Positions 7,718 through 15,052 are shown, counted from the stretch's first letter. The stretch is DNA of 18,213 nt from Clostridia bacterium (GCA_017398245.1 JAFQGN010000168.1:1-18213); one strand, 5' to 3'. Translations and numbers: made by a program. The notes: generated by a model from the sequence alone, not told the origin.

Positions 7718-8767
7718 TTAAGCCTGTCGTTCGTTTGCCATGGCGAGGATCTCGTCGATCAGCGCCTGTGCAAGATCGCCCTTGACCGCGCCGGCCGGCT
7801 GTCCGTTTTTGAACAGCGCGCCGCCTTCGCGCCCGCCGGCGATGCCGATATCGGCATCCTTCGCCTCGCCCGGGCCGTTCACGATGCAGCCCATGACGGC
7901 TGCGCGGATCGGCACGCGGATATGCCTGGTGGCCTCGCGGACCTTTCTGGCAATGCCTTCTACATCGATCGTGGTCCTTCCGCAGGTGGGGCAGGAGGTG
8001 ATTTCCACATAGTCTTTACGCAGACCGACGGCGCGCAGGATCTCCAGCGCGGTTTCGACTTCGGGCTCCGGATCGCCGGAGAGGGAGACGCGGATGGTGT
8101 CTCCGATACCGGCAAGCAGCAGCGAGCCGATGCCCACCGCGCTCTTGATGCGGCCGGTGTCCACCGTGCCGGCCTCAGTGATGCCTACATGCTGCGGATA
8201 ATCGCAAATATTGGCTACCTCGCGGCAGGCTTCGACTGTGCGCAGCACATCGGACGCCTTGACAGAGATCACGATATCGCTCACGCCGTGTTTTTCCAGA
8301 AGCCTTGCCTCGCGCAGCGCGCTTTCGGCCAGAGCGCGGCCGGTCACGCCGTATTTTTCTACCAGATCTTTATCGAGCGAGCCGCCGTTCACGCCCACGC
8401 GCACGGGCGCATGGTGCGCCTTGAGGCACGCGGCCAGTTCGGCCAGGCCCTTTTCGCCGCCCATATTGCCCGGGTTCACGCGTACCTTGGCGCAGCCGCT
8501 TTCCAGCGCGCCGATGGCCAGACGGTAATCAAAATGGATATCGGCCACCACAGGGATGGGGCTCTGATCGACGATATGGCGCACGGCCTTCACCGCATCT
8601 TCGTTATAGACGGAAACGCGGATGATATCGCACCCGGCGGCGTGCAGGCGCTTGATCTGCGAAACAGTCGCCTCCACATCGCAGGAATCGGTATTGGTCA
8701 TGGACTGGATAGAGACCGGCGCGCCGCCGCCGATGGCGACGGAGCCGATGAACATTTGCTTTGTCAT
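7718..8767 (-). CDS. ispG: 4-hydroxy-3-methylbut-2-en-1-yl diphosphate synthase (flavodoxin/ferredoxin), IspG
   Basis: IspG (GcpE) catalyses the reductive ring opening of methylerythritol cyclodiphosphate to HMBPP, the penultimate step of the MEP isoprenoid pathway. The 349-residue protein shows the N-terminal TIM barrel and the C-terminal 4Fe-4S domain of bacterial forms. The cluster ligands are C259 and C262 (CPTCGRT), C294 (MGCIVNGPGE) and E301, with the spacing known for the family. The ATG lies only 3 bp after the stop of the coiled-coil gene, and its weak ribosome site (AAGGCAG) is inside that gene, so translational coupling is likely. It is followed by polC after 20 bp, an order common in Clostridia (dxr-rseP-ispG-polC), though dxr and rseP are not upstream here. 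Confidence 0.98.
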   Translation of the reverse strand: MTKQMFIGSVAIGGGAPVSIQSMTNTDSCDVEATVSQIKRLHAAGCDIIRVSVYNEDAVKAVRHIVDQSPIPVVADIHFDYRLAIGALESGCAKVRVNPGNMGGEKGLAELAACLKAHHAPVRVGVNGGSLDKDLVEKYGVTGRALAESALREARLLEKHGVSDIVISVKASDVLRTVEACREVANICDYPQHVGITEAGTVDTGRIKSAVGIGSLLLAGIGDTIRVSLSGDPEPEVETALEILRAVGLRKDYVEITSCPTCGRTTIDVEGIARKVREATRHIRVPIRAAVMGCIVNGPGEAKDADIGIAGGREGGALFKNGQPAGAVKGDLAQALIDEILAMANERQA

Positions 8768-8770
8768 TTT

Positions 8771-9454
8771 TTACTGCCTTGCTTCCATTCGGTTCTGGCT
8801 GAGGATCTGCCTGTTGCGGCGCACGTCGTCAAAGGCGGCGGAGAGGGTCTCCTCGGCGTCGTGCAGCAGCTTATCGCAATAATCGGCGGCCTGCATGCGC
8901 CTCTCCTGTGCTTCCACGCGCGCTTCGTTGAGGATCTCCTGCGCCTGCTTCTGGGCTTCGAGGGTGATCGTGTTCTGATCGATCAGCGCGCGGGCGCGGA
9001 ATTCCGCATCCTTGATGATATTTTCGGCGTGCAGCTGGGCATCGGAAAGGATGCGCTCGGCGCGCTCCTGCGCGTCTTCCAGAGCGGCGTTCGCGCGCAC
9101 ATCGGCGCTGGCGATCTTGTTTGCGGCGGTCTGCTCCGCCGCGCGCAGGATGCGCTCGCGGTCCTGCAGCATCTGCTCGGAATACTGGATGGCCAGCGGC
9201 AGGTTGCTGCGGATATCGTTCATGACGTCGATACAGAGCTGCGCGTCGATCATGCGCTTATTGGTCATGGGCACCATGCGCGCGCGGGTCAGCTCGTTTT
9301 CGAGATATTCGAGGATCGTCATCAGGAACTGGCGGTTGTCGTCCACATCGGTATAGGGCAGATCCAGCTCGGGCTGCTCCTGCTGGGACAGTTCCTGCTG
9401 CTCCTGCTCATCTTCCATATATTCTTCAAAATTGCGTTCAAACTTTTCAGCCAT
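8771..9454 (-). CDS. Coiled-coil protein of DivIVA / ATPase-subunit-like type
   Basis: A 227-residue, soluble, highly charged protein. Residues 1-35 are acidic and Gln-rich, 38-95 form a helical region that may be a conserved N-terminal module, and about 95-220 is a long Ala/Glu/Gln/Arg-rich coiled coil with a register of small residues (AAEQTAANKIASADVRA, then similar blocks). There is no signal peptide or membrane segment. Clostridial genomes often carry a comparable coiled-coil gene directly after coaD, annotated as an ATPase or DivIVA-like protein, and this fits that position. No catalytic motif is visible, so a scaffold or cell-pole/division role is only an inference from the fold. The start at ATG 9454 has AAAGGGG about 10 bases upstream. 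The stop is 3 bp before ispG. Confidence 0.75.
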   Translation of the reverse strand: MAEKFERNFEEYMEDEQEQQELSQQEQPELDLPYTDVDDNRQFLMTILEYLENELTRARMVPMTNKRMIDAQLCIDVMNDIRSNLPLAIQYSEQMLQDRERILRAAEQTAANKIASADVRANAALEDAQERAERILSDAQLHAENIIKDAEFRARALIDQNTITLEAQKQAQEILNEARVEAQERRMQAADYCDKLLHDAEETLSAAFDDVRRNRQILSQNRMEARQ

Positions 9455-9510
9455 GGTAGGCGAACCCCTTTCCTATGCGCTCGGTGCGGAGCGTCGGTAA
9501 AAACATGATA

Positions 9511-9984
9511 TTATTCAGAAAACGCCTGTTCCACGCGGTGGATGATCTCAGGCGGCAGAAAGCTTTCCAGAGGGCCGTGGTGGCGCGCGACGTCCAGCGC
9601 GATGGTGGAGCTGACGTGGGAAAGCGCGGGATCGGCGGAGATATAGATGGTCTCCGGCGCGCCGATCATTTTATTGGCCTGCGCAAGGGGCACTTCAAAG
9701 CCGTAATCGGTATAGGAGCGCAGGCCGCGCAGGATGGCGTCGGCCTTTTCCCGTTCGCACAGACGGGCAAGCAGGCCGTCGTCCGCCGTGACGCGCACGT
9801 TTTCCAGCCCGTGCAGGCAATCCTTGAGCATCTGCATGCGTTCCTGCGCCGGGAAAAGATATTTCTTTTCCGAATTGACCATGACCGCGACGATTACCTC
9901 GTCAAACAGGGCGGCCGCGCGTCGGATGATATCGATATGCCCAAGCGTGGGCGGGTGAAAGCTGCCGGGATAGATCACCTTCAT
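9511..9984 (-). CDS. coaD: Phosphopantetheine adenylyltransferase (CoaD)
   Basis: CoaD transfers AMP from ATP to 4'-phosphopantetheine, giving dephospho-CoA. The 157-residue length and fold-defining motifs are right: YPGSFHPPTLGH at 5-16 with the catalytic-type His16, the RGLR loop at 86-89, and SST at 125-127 near the C-terminus. Two conserved positions are unusual. The Asp normally found in GTFDP/GSFDP is His10, and the basic residue normally two after SS[ST]-hydrophobic (as in SSSLVKEVA of E. coli) is Leu130 in SSTIALDVA. The reading frame is intact, and the rest of the sequence is typical, so it is probably functional but divergent. Its ATG overlaps the rsmD stop (ATGA), showing translational coupling in the common rsmD-coaD pair. 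Confidence 0.95.
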   Translation of the reverse strand: MKVIYPGSFHPPTLGHIDIIRRAAALFDEVIVAVMVNSEKKYLFPAQERMQMLKDCLHGLENVRVTADDGLLARLCEREKADAILRGLRSYTDYGFEVPLAQANKMIGAPETIYISADPALSHVSSTIALDVARHHGPLESFLPPEIIHRVEQAFSE

Positions 9985-10541
9985 GCGTCTTCCTCCCCCT
10001 TATTGAGCCGGACAAGCTTCAGGCGCGCTTTTCCGTATTTGCGCTCGTCAAAAACGCAAGCGCTTTGCGGAAGAGCGATGTGCGCGTCCTGCTCGTATTC
10101 CATGACGACGATGCTTTCGCTGTGCAGAAGGCCTTTTTGCGAAAGGGCTTCGAACGCCTGGCCGTAGACTTCCGTCATATGATACGGCGGGTCTAGAAAC
10201 ACGAGATCGAACGGCTCCTTCAGGCGGGAAAGGGCTTCCTTCCAATCGGCCCGGATGACCTGCGCCGTGCCTGCGACGCCCTTGAGTTCCAGATTCTTCC
10301 GGATAATGGCGCAGGCTTTTTCGGACAGATCCACACAGACGACGCTGTGCGCGCCGCGGCTGAGCGCCTCGGCCGAAAGCGCGCCGGAGCCGGCGAACAG
10401 ATCGAGCACCTTTGCGCCGGGCACACTGTGCATAAGGATATTGAACAGCGATTCTCTCGTGCGGTCGGAAGTGGGCCGGGTGTCCATGCCTTCGGGCGCG
10501 AGCAGCGTTTTACCGCGGGCAGTGCCGCCGATGATGCGCAT
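9981..10541 (-). CDS. rsmD: 16S rRNA (guanine(966)-N(2))-methyltransferase RsmD
   Basis: RsmD methylates G966 of 16S rRNA using S-adenosylmethionine. The 186-residue product shows the family start MRIIGGTARG, the RPTSDRTRESLFNIL motif (22-36), the SAM-binding loop DLFAGSGAL (47-55) and the catalytic DPPY (117-120). The start at ATG 10541 is chosen because homology begins there and GGAGG lies 6 bases upstream. The frame extends 31 codons further upstream, but that extension would cover the promoter and operator. Its stop overlaps the coaD start by 4 bp. It is the first gene of a transcript that continues through coaD, the coiled-coil gene, ispG and polC. Confidence 0.96.
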   Translation of the reverse strand: MRIIGGTARGKTLLAPEGMDTRPTSDRTRESLFNILMHSVPGAKVLDLFAGSGALSAEALSRGAHSVVCVDLSEKACAIIRKNLELKGVAGTAQVIRADWKEALSRLKEPFDLVFLDPPYHMTEVYGQAFEALSQKGLLHSESIVVMEYEQDAHIALPQSACVFDERKYGKARLKLVRLNKGEEDA

Positions 10542-10560
10542 GTTTCTCCTCCGCATACCG

Positions 10561-10580
10561 GGCGGCAGAGCAAAGCCGCC
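10561..10580 (-). other. hairpin in the rsmD 5' untranslated region
   Basis: GGCGGC (10561-10566) and GCCGCC (10575-10580) form a perfect 6-bp GC stem with an 8-nt loop, about 20 nt downstream of the expected transcription start and 15 nt before the rsmD Shine-Dalgarno. No U-tract follows. It could stabilise the transcript 5' end. Confidence 0.4.
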
Positions 10581-10588
10581 GTCCGAAC

Positions 10589-10610
10589 ATAATGTACTAA
10601 TGTACATTAT
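10589..10610. promoter_or_regulatory. perfect 9-bp inverted repeat over the rsmD -10 and start site (candidate operator)
   Basis: The arms ATAATGTAC (10589-10597) and GTACATTAT (10602-10610) are perfectly complementary with a 4-bp spacer. The upstream arm (relative to rsmD) overlaps the -10 TATAAT, and the other covers the predicted start site, the classic place for a repressor. The core matches the ATGT-8N-ACAT pattern described for PadR-type regulators, but other families use similar dyads. No regulator gene is adjacent. Confidence 0.6.
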
Positions 10611-10634
10611 ACCCCAGCGGCGGCTTACATGCAA
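10606..10634 (-). promoter_or_regulatory. strong sigma-A-type promoter of the rsmD-coaD-ispG-polC transcript
   Basis: Read on the minus strand: -35 TTGCAT (10634-10629), a 17-bp spacer and a consensus -10 TATAAT (10611-10606). It should start transcription near 10600, giving a leader of about 60 nt before rsmD. It has the same hexamers and spacing as the iorA promoter. Confidence 0.85.
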
Positions 10635-10668
10635 GTTTACGGAAAGTTATGCCATGTTATATCCTGTT

Positions 10669-11418
10669 TTATACCTTGGGCTTGGGCTGCTTCGGGCCGC
10701 GGTGCTGCTGGTTCTGGACGTAGTTTCCGCCCACCAGCAGGCCCCTGCGCTTGCGCACCTTGCCCCTGGCGATCTCCTCGATCTTCTTCTCGCGGATGCG
10801 CGGGCCGCTCAGATAACCGAAGGCCGTGCAGGCGGGCATGACGAAGCTGAAGGGGATGAACAGCGCATAGAGAAGGGTATGGTTGCTGTTCAGGATGGTG
10901 TACAGCGGCAGAAGCGGCACGAAGACGATGCGCGTGACGACGCGCAGGATGGCGATATCCTGCGGGTTCTCCATCGCTTCCTGAGCGGCCTCGATCGCGC
11001 CGTTATCGTAGTAGAACGGATCGCTCTGCTCCTGCGTCTGCTCCTCTTGCAGCGGGGCCATTTCCGGATAGCCGGGAGAGGCGATGAGGTTGGCGATAGC
11101 CAGCGCGCACAGCGGGATGCTCGCGGCGAGGAAGCACGCCAGCGCGTGCTTTTTATTGAACACGCGGGTGAAGCGGGACTTGTCCATCTTGCCCTCTGCG
11201 ATGCGCTTTTCGGCCGTGCGGTCCAGCGTCACGTCGCGCTCGCCCATCCAGCCGCCCTCGTTATAGCACATCAGGCAGAAGCCAACGAGCAGCAGCAGGC
11301 AGATGATGGACTGCGCCACGACCCAGTCCGAAAACCACATCATGAACAGGCCGCACATCAGCGCGTCTGCCAGGTACATCAAATACGTTCTCAGAGTCAG
11401 CCTTGCACCAGTCGACAT
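10669..11418 (-). CDS. Uncharacterised polytopic membrane protein
   Basis: I do not recognise the family. The 249-residue protein has about five hydrophobic segments (roughly 11-30, 33-52, 91-113, 156-176 and 181-204). A basic loop (about 66-92) follows the second segment, an acidic, Gln/Glu-rich loop (about 117-155) lies between the third and fourth, and a strongly basic tail (RIREKKIEEIARGKVRKRR, 207-225) ends in a Gln/Pro/Lys-rich tip. By the positive-inside rule the 66-92 loop and the tail would be cytoplasmic and the acidic loop external. The ATG at 11418 is supported by AGGAGA 8 bases upstream. It lies between two operons, about 150 bp after the cyclo-ligase gene, and has no clear terminator before the rsmD promoter. 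Confidence 0.7.
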   Translation of the reverse strand: MSTGARLTLRTYLMYLADALMCGLFMMWFSDWVVAQSIICLLLLVGFCLMCYNEGGWMGERDVTLDRTAEKRIAEGKMDKSRFTRVFNKKHALACFLAASIPLCALAIANLIASPGYPEMAPLQEEQTQEQSDPFYYDNGAIEAAQEAMENPQDIAILRVVTRIVFVPLLPLYTILNSNHTLLYALFIPFSFVMPACTAFGYLSGPRIREKKIEEIARGKVRKRRGLLVGGNYVQNQQHRGPKQPKPKV

Positions 11419-11567
11419 TTTTCCATTCTCCTATTCTGCGCGCCGTTTTCTTCCGGCGCGTATTTCCAGTTATACTTTACAAGGGATTTACCGCAGAAAA
11501 GACCACACGAAACCAGCCGCGGTGTTTCCGCGGAGAAAACAGTTCGTATAACGCGGCTCCGGGCTTG
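11419..11567 (-). other. intergenic region between the cyclo-ligase and membrane protein genes
   Basis: This 149-bp gap has two inverted repeats. CCGCGG at 11517-11522 and 11528-11533 forms a 6-bp stem with a 5-nt loop after the cyclo-ligase stop, but no proper U-tract follows, so termination there would be weak. CGCGCCG (11439-11445) with CGGCGCG (11454-11460) forms a 7-bp stem in the leader of the membrane protein gene. A possible -10 (TATAAC, 11474-11469) lies between them with no good -35, so promoter assignment is weak. Confidence 0.4.
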
Positions 11568-12125
11568 TCAGGCGCGGAAATCGTACACGCGCTCCTCGGT
11601 GATCAGCATGTCCATTTTCTGATCGTGCGCGAGGGCGAGGGTATCTTCCACGATCTGCATTTCGAACGCCAGCGCGACCTTCAGCGCCCTTGTCTTGGCG
11701 AGGAAGCGATCGTAATAACCGCTGCCATAGCCGAGGCGGCCGCCTTTTTTATCAAAGGCGACGCCCGGGACGAGCACCAGATCGATGCGCGCCGGGTCTT
11801 CCGCTTCGCCCGTTTCCAGCTCGGGGATCTGCATTTTGCCCGGCCTGAGCAGGCTCAGATCCGTAACGTGCACGGCGTCCATGCGCCCCTGCGCATGGGT
11901 CTTGGGCAAAAGCAGCTTCTTCCCATCGGCCAGAGCCTTTGCGTTGAGGGATTCGGTGCGCACCTCGCTAAGCAGCGAGGCATAGCACATGACGGTTTCC
12001 GCCTGCTTATATTCGGGCAGGGCAAGCACCTTTTCCGAAATGCGGGCGGAAAGCTCGGCAGCGTGGATGACGCTGATGTTTTCCCTCTCAATGCGGATCT
12101 TTTCCCGTATCTTCTCCCTTGTCAT
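11568..12125 (-). CDS. 5-formyltetrahydrofolate cyclo-ligase (MTHFS)
   Basis: This enzyme converts 5-formyl-THF to 5,10-methenyl-THF with ATP, returning folate to the one-carbon pool. The 185-residue protein is family length. The signature is PGVAFDKKGGRLGYGSGYY (120-138), with the C-terminal ITEERVY (175-181) also typical. The usual Lys/Arg-rich N-terminal helix (TREKIREKIRIER) is present, which supports the ATG at 12125 even though it overlaps the end of alr by 38 bp. A G-rich ribosome site (AGGGGGG) lies 6 bases upstream, inside alr. It is the last gene of the ior-paaK-ACT-alr operon; a folate role next to alr is a genomic association, not a shared pathway. Confidence 0.93.
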   Translation of the reverse strand: MTREKIREKIRIERENISVIHAAELSARISEKVLALPEYKQAETVMCYASLLSEVRTESLNAKALADGKKLLLPKTHAQGRMDAVHVTDLSLLRPGKMQIPELETGEAEDPARIDLVLVPGVAFDKKGGRLGYGSGYYDRFLAKTRALKVALAFEMQIVEDTLALAHDQKMDMLITEERVYDFRA

Positions 12126-13227
12126 CGAAATCCCCCCTGGCGATCCTTTCGTGAAAGCCTGTGATGATCTCGTACGATATCGTATCTGCCCATCCGGCCA
12201 TCTCGTCCGGCCAGATGGCTTCGTTTCCCTGCGCGCCCAGAAGCACGATCTCGTCTTCCATGCATGCGCCGGGGATGTCCGTCACGTCCAGCATGAGCAT
12301 ATCCATGCACACCCTGCCGATGACCGGCGCGCGCATTCCGCGCACAAGAGCGCAGGCCCTGCCGCCGCAAAGGCGGGGGTAGCCGTCGGCATAGCCGATG
12401 GGCACAGTCATGACGAGCGTGGGGCGCTTTGCTTCAAACGCGGGGCCGTAGCCCACGGTTTCGCCCGCTTCGATGCGCGCGATGCGCACGGGCTTTGCCC
12501 GAAGGCGCATGGCCCATTTCAGGCCGGGCAGGTATTCCTGACAGCCGCCATAGACGGCGATGCCGGGCCTTACGCCTTCATCGCGCAGTTCCGGCCAGAG
12601 CAAGGACGCCTCGCTGGCCGCGGAGTGCACAAGCGGCGAATGGCCCGCCGCGCGCACCTGCGCCGCCGCCTTCAAAAAGCGTTCGTGCTGCAAAGTGCAG
12701 GTCGGCCGGTCGATTCCGGCAAAATAATGGGTGAACATGCCCTCGATGCGGATGAGGCCGTCGGTTCCGGCTGCATCCAGAAGCGCGCTCAGGTCCTCTT
12801 GCGTGCGCGCGCCCAGGCGCGACATGCCTGTATCCACCTGAAGATGGACGAGCGCGGGCCTGCCCAGTTTCTGGGCTGCGGCGCGGCATTCCAAAGCCTG
12901 AGAAACATCCTGCACGGCCATGGAAACGCCATAGCGCACGGCTTCTTCCACTGCAGGGCCGTTACTCGCGCCAAGGATGAGGATGGGCGCTTCGACGCCG
13001 GCTTTGCGCAGCTGCACGGCTTCATCCACCATGGCGACGGCGAGCAGATCTGCCCCGTTATCCAGCGCGGTCTTTGCGGCCTGCACGGCGCCGTGGCCGT
13101 ATCCGTTTGCCTTTACAGGGACGATGAGGCGCACATCCGGCCCGTATTCCTGCCGAAGCAGCCGAATATTGGATGCGATCGCGCGCCAGTCCACCTCCAG
13201 CCGCACAGGCCTGTTGGGCGCTGTCAC
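12088..13227 (-). CDS. alr: Alanine racemase, PLP-dependent
   Basis: Alr interconverts L- and D-alanine, the latter for peptidoglycan. The 379-residue protein has the PLP-binding motif VKANGYGHG with Lys39, the phosphate-binding HSAASEA (201-207), RPGI (220-223), the second catalytic base Tyr260 in TVGYGPAF, and CMDM (307-310). Both catalytic residues are in place. The start is GTG at 13227, overlapping the stop of the ACT gene (GTGA), with GAGGTG 8 bases upstream, so translation is coupled to the ACT gene. Its 3' end overlaps the cyclo-ligase gene by 38 bp. Alanine racemases can accept other amino acids, so a role linked to the upstream catabolic genes is possible, but cell-wall supply is the default. 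Confidence 0.97.
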   Translation of the reverse strand: MTAPNRPVRLEVDWRAIASNIRLLRQEYGPDVRLIVPVKANGYGHGAVQAAKTALDNGADLLAVAMVDEAVQLRKAGVEAPILILGASNGPAVEEAVRYGVSMAVQDVSQALECRAAAQKLGRPALVHLQVDTGMSRLGARTQEDLSALLDAAGTDGLIRIEGMFTHYFAGIDRPTCTLQHERFLKAAAQVRAAGHSPLVHSAASEASLLWPELRDEGVRPGIAVYGGCQEYLPGLKWAMRLRAKPVRIARIEAGETVGYGPAFEAKRPTLVMTVPIGYADGYPRLCGGRACALVRGMRAPVIGRVCMDMLMLDVTDIPGACMEDEIVLLGAQGNEAIWPDEMAGWADTISYEIITGFHERIARGDFDDKGEDTGKDPH

Positions 13228-13655
13228 AGCTTGGACACCTCTTCCTGCGTGAGCATATGGATGCCGTTTTCACGCAGCACGGCGATGGCCCTGTCGGTCT
13301 CCGTCACGCGGAAGATGATCAGCGCGCCGTCGGCCGCAGTGCGCACGAAGGAATAGAGGTATTCCACGGAAACGTTGCCCCTGTCCAGCACGCGCAGGAC
13401 CTTGGCAAGGCCGCCCGGGCTGTCGGGCACGACGACGGCCAGCACATCGGTGGTGCGCACGGTATAACCTTCGCGCTTGAGCGCTTCGATGCCCTTCTGG
13501 GTATCGGCAGCAATGCAGCGGACGATGCCGTAATCGGCGGTATCGGCCACGCTCAGGGCGATCAGATCGACCCCGGCATCGCCGAGGGAACCGGTCAGCC
13601 TGGAAAGGCTGCCCTTGGTATTTTCAATGAAGACCGATATCTGTTTGACCAGCAT
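13224..13655 (-). CDS. Tandem ACT-domain amino-acid-binding protein
   Basis: The 143-residue protein consists of two ACT domains (about 3-66 and 70-140) and nothing else. Each begins with the typical strand-loop-helix: ENTKGSLSRLTGSLGDAGVD (11-30) and DSPGGLAKVLRVLDRGNVSV (78-97). ACT domains bind amino acids and regulate partner proteins. Genes of this type often sit beside phenylacetate-CoA ligase and indolepyruvate oxidoreductase genes in Clostridia and archaea, as here, which suggests an aromatic or branched-chain amino acid ligand and one of these enzymes as partner. The ATG at 13655 is chosen because GGAGG lies about 8 bases upstream and the fold starts there. It lies 58 bp after paaK and overlaps alr by 4 bp. 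Confidence 0.9.
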   Translation of the reverse strand: MLVKQISVFIENTKGSLSRLTGSLGDAGVDLIALSVADTADYGIVRCIAADTQKGIEALKREGYTVRTTDVLAVVVPDSPGGLAKVLRVLDRGNVSVEYLYSFVRTAADGALIIFRVTETDRAIAVLRENGIHMLTQEEVSKL

Positions 13656-13713
13656 TTCGCTCTCCTCCGTTCTTTCCGGGCCCGGCAGAGCAAGGCCCAT
13701 TATTATTTATTCG

Positions 13714-15027
13714 TTAAATTTTGCGATTATCCTGCACGCGTTTTGCTTTTCCTTCGCTTCTGGGCAAAGTTTTCGGCTCGACGAGGGTGATCTTCGCGGT
13801 GACGCCGAGGATGGACTTCACCCGCTCGCCGATGAGCCGGCTCAGCGCCTGCATGGAGCCGATGGTATCGGAAAACATTTCTTCGGTAACTTCCACGCGG
13901 ATCTCCAGCGTATCGGAGGAGCCGACGCGATCGACCACGAGCAGATAGTGCGGCGCAACGCCGGGGATGCCGACGAGCACGCTTTCGATCTGGCTGGGAA
14001 ACACGTTCACGCCGCGGATGACGACCATATCGTCGCTGCGGCCGGTAATGCGCATCATACGCGTGAAAGTGCGTCCGCATTCGCACTTTTCGTCCGTCAG
14101 GCGGCAGATATCATGCGTGCGGTAGCGCAGAAGGGGCATGCCCTCCTTGCCCACGGAAGAGAACACGAGCTCGCCCTTTTCGCCCATGGGGAGCGGTTCG
14201 AGGGTTTCGGGATCGATGATCTCGGCGATGAAATAGTCTTCATTGATATGCATGCCGTTCTTTTCGAGGCATTCAAAGGAGACGCCGGGGCCGCAGATCT
14301 CGGTGAGGCCGTAGATATCGATGGCATCGATACCGAGGATCTGCTCGATGCGCGCGCGCATTTCCTCGCTCCAGGGTTCTGCGCCGAGAGCGGCCGCGCG
14401 CAGCGGGATATCGGAGGGCTTGAGGCCCATTTCGGCCATGGTCTCGCCCAGATGCAGAGCATAGGAAGGCGTGCAGCACAGGACGCTGGCCTTGAGCTCG
14501 GTCATCATCATGATCTGGCGGGCGGTATTGCCGCTGGACATGGGCACGGTCATCGCGCCGATCTTGCTCGCGCCCTGATGCGCGCCCAGACCGCCGGTGA
14601 ACAGGCCGTAGCCATAGGCGACCTGCACGATATCATCCTTAGTGGTTCCGCAGGCGGAGAGGGTGCGGGCCATGCATTCGCTCCACAGCTCGATATCGGC
14701 AGCGGTATAACCGGCCAGAACGGGCTTGCCGGTGGTTCCGGAGGAGCCCTGGATGCGCACGATATCGCTCTTGGGAGAGGAGAACAGGCCGAAGGGGAAT
14801 TCGTCGCGCAGGTCGGGCTTATCGATAAAGGGCAGGTGCCTGAGATCGTCCAGCGTCCTGATATCGCCGGGCTCGAGGCCCTTTTCCTGCATGCGGCTGC
14901 GATAGAGCGGCACGTTTTCATACATGCGCCGTACTGTTTTGCGCAGCTTTTCCTCCTGCAGCTCGCGGATCTGTCCGCGGTCCATGCATTCCGCTTCGGG
15001 GTTCCAGATCAGATGTTTATTCGCCAT
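13714..15027 (-). CDS. paaK: Phenylacetate-CoA ligase (AMP-forming)
   Basis: A member of the ANL superfamily that activates phenylacetate and related aryl-acetates with ATP and CoA. The 437-residue size is normal for PaaK. It has the P-loop-like GSSGTTGKP (94-102), YGLTEICGPG (239-248), the hinge region with TGRSDDMVVIRGVNVFP (328-344) and the C-terminal catalytic Lys region RSEGKAKRV (423-431). A Cys pair in CECGRT (315-320) is also seen in clostridial relatives. The ATG at 15027 has AGAGGCG 7 bases upstream; the frame is open 14 codons further but overlaps iorB. Beside iorAB it could activate imported aryl-acetates, or act on the aryl-acetyl-CoA that IorAB makes; sequence cannot settle the direction. 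Confidence 0.95.
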   Translation of the reverse strand: MANKHLIWNPEAECMDRGQIRELQEEKLRKTVRRMYENVPLYRSRMQEKGLEPGDIRTLDDLRHLPFIDKPDLRDEFPFGLFSSPKSDIVRIQGSSGTTGKPVLAGYTAADIELWSECMARTLSACGTTKDDIVQVAYGYGLFTGGLGAHQGASKIGAMTVPMSSGNTARQIMMMTELKASVLCCTPSYALHLGETMAEMGLKPSDIPLRAAALGAEPWSEEMRARIEQILGIDAIDIYGLTEICGPGVSFECLEKNGMHINEDYFIAEIIDPETLEPLPMGEKGELVFSSVGKEGMPLLRYRTHDICRLTDEKCECGRTFTRMMRITGRSDDMVVIRGVNVFPSQIESVLVGIPGVAPHYLLVVDRVGSSDTLEIRVEVTEEMFSDTIGSMQALSRLIGERVKSILGVTAKITLVEPKTLPRSEGKAKRVQDNRKI

Positions 15028-15052
15028 AGTATTTCGCCTCTTTATATTGGGT

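Noticed and set aside
3243..7721. Very long plus-strand open frames (624 and 811 codons) opposite polC
   Set aside because: They lie exactly antisense to a polC gene with all motifs intact, have no family resemblance, and are expected where GC-rich codon use removes stops from the complementary frame. The same holds for long plus-strand frames at 2023-3513, 7499-9508, 11989-13356, 13615-15102 and 15634-17202.
9981..10634. Longer RsmD starting at 10634
   Set aside because: The extra 31 codons would span the promoter, operator and leader hairpin; family homology and a good ribosome site support 10541.
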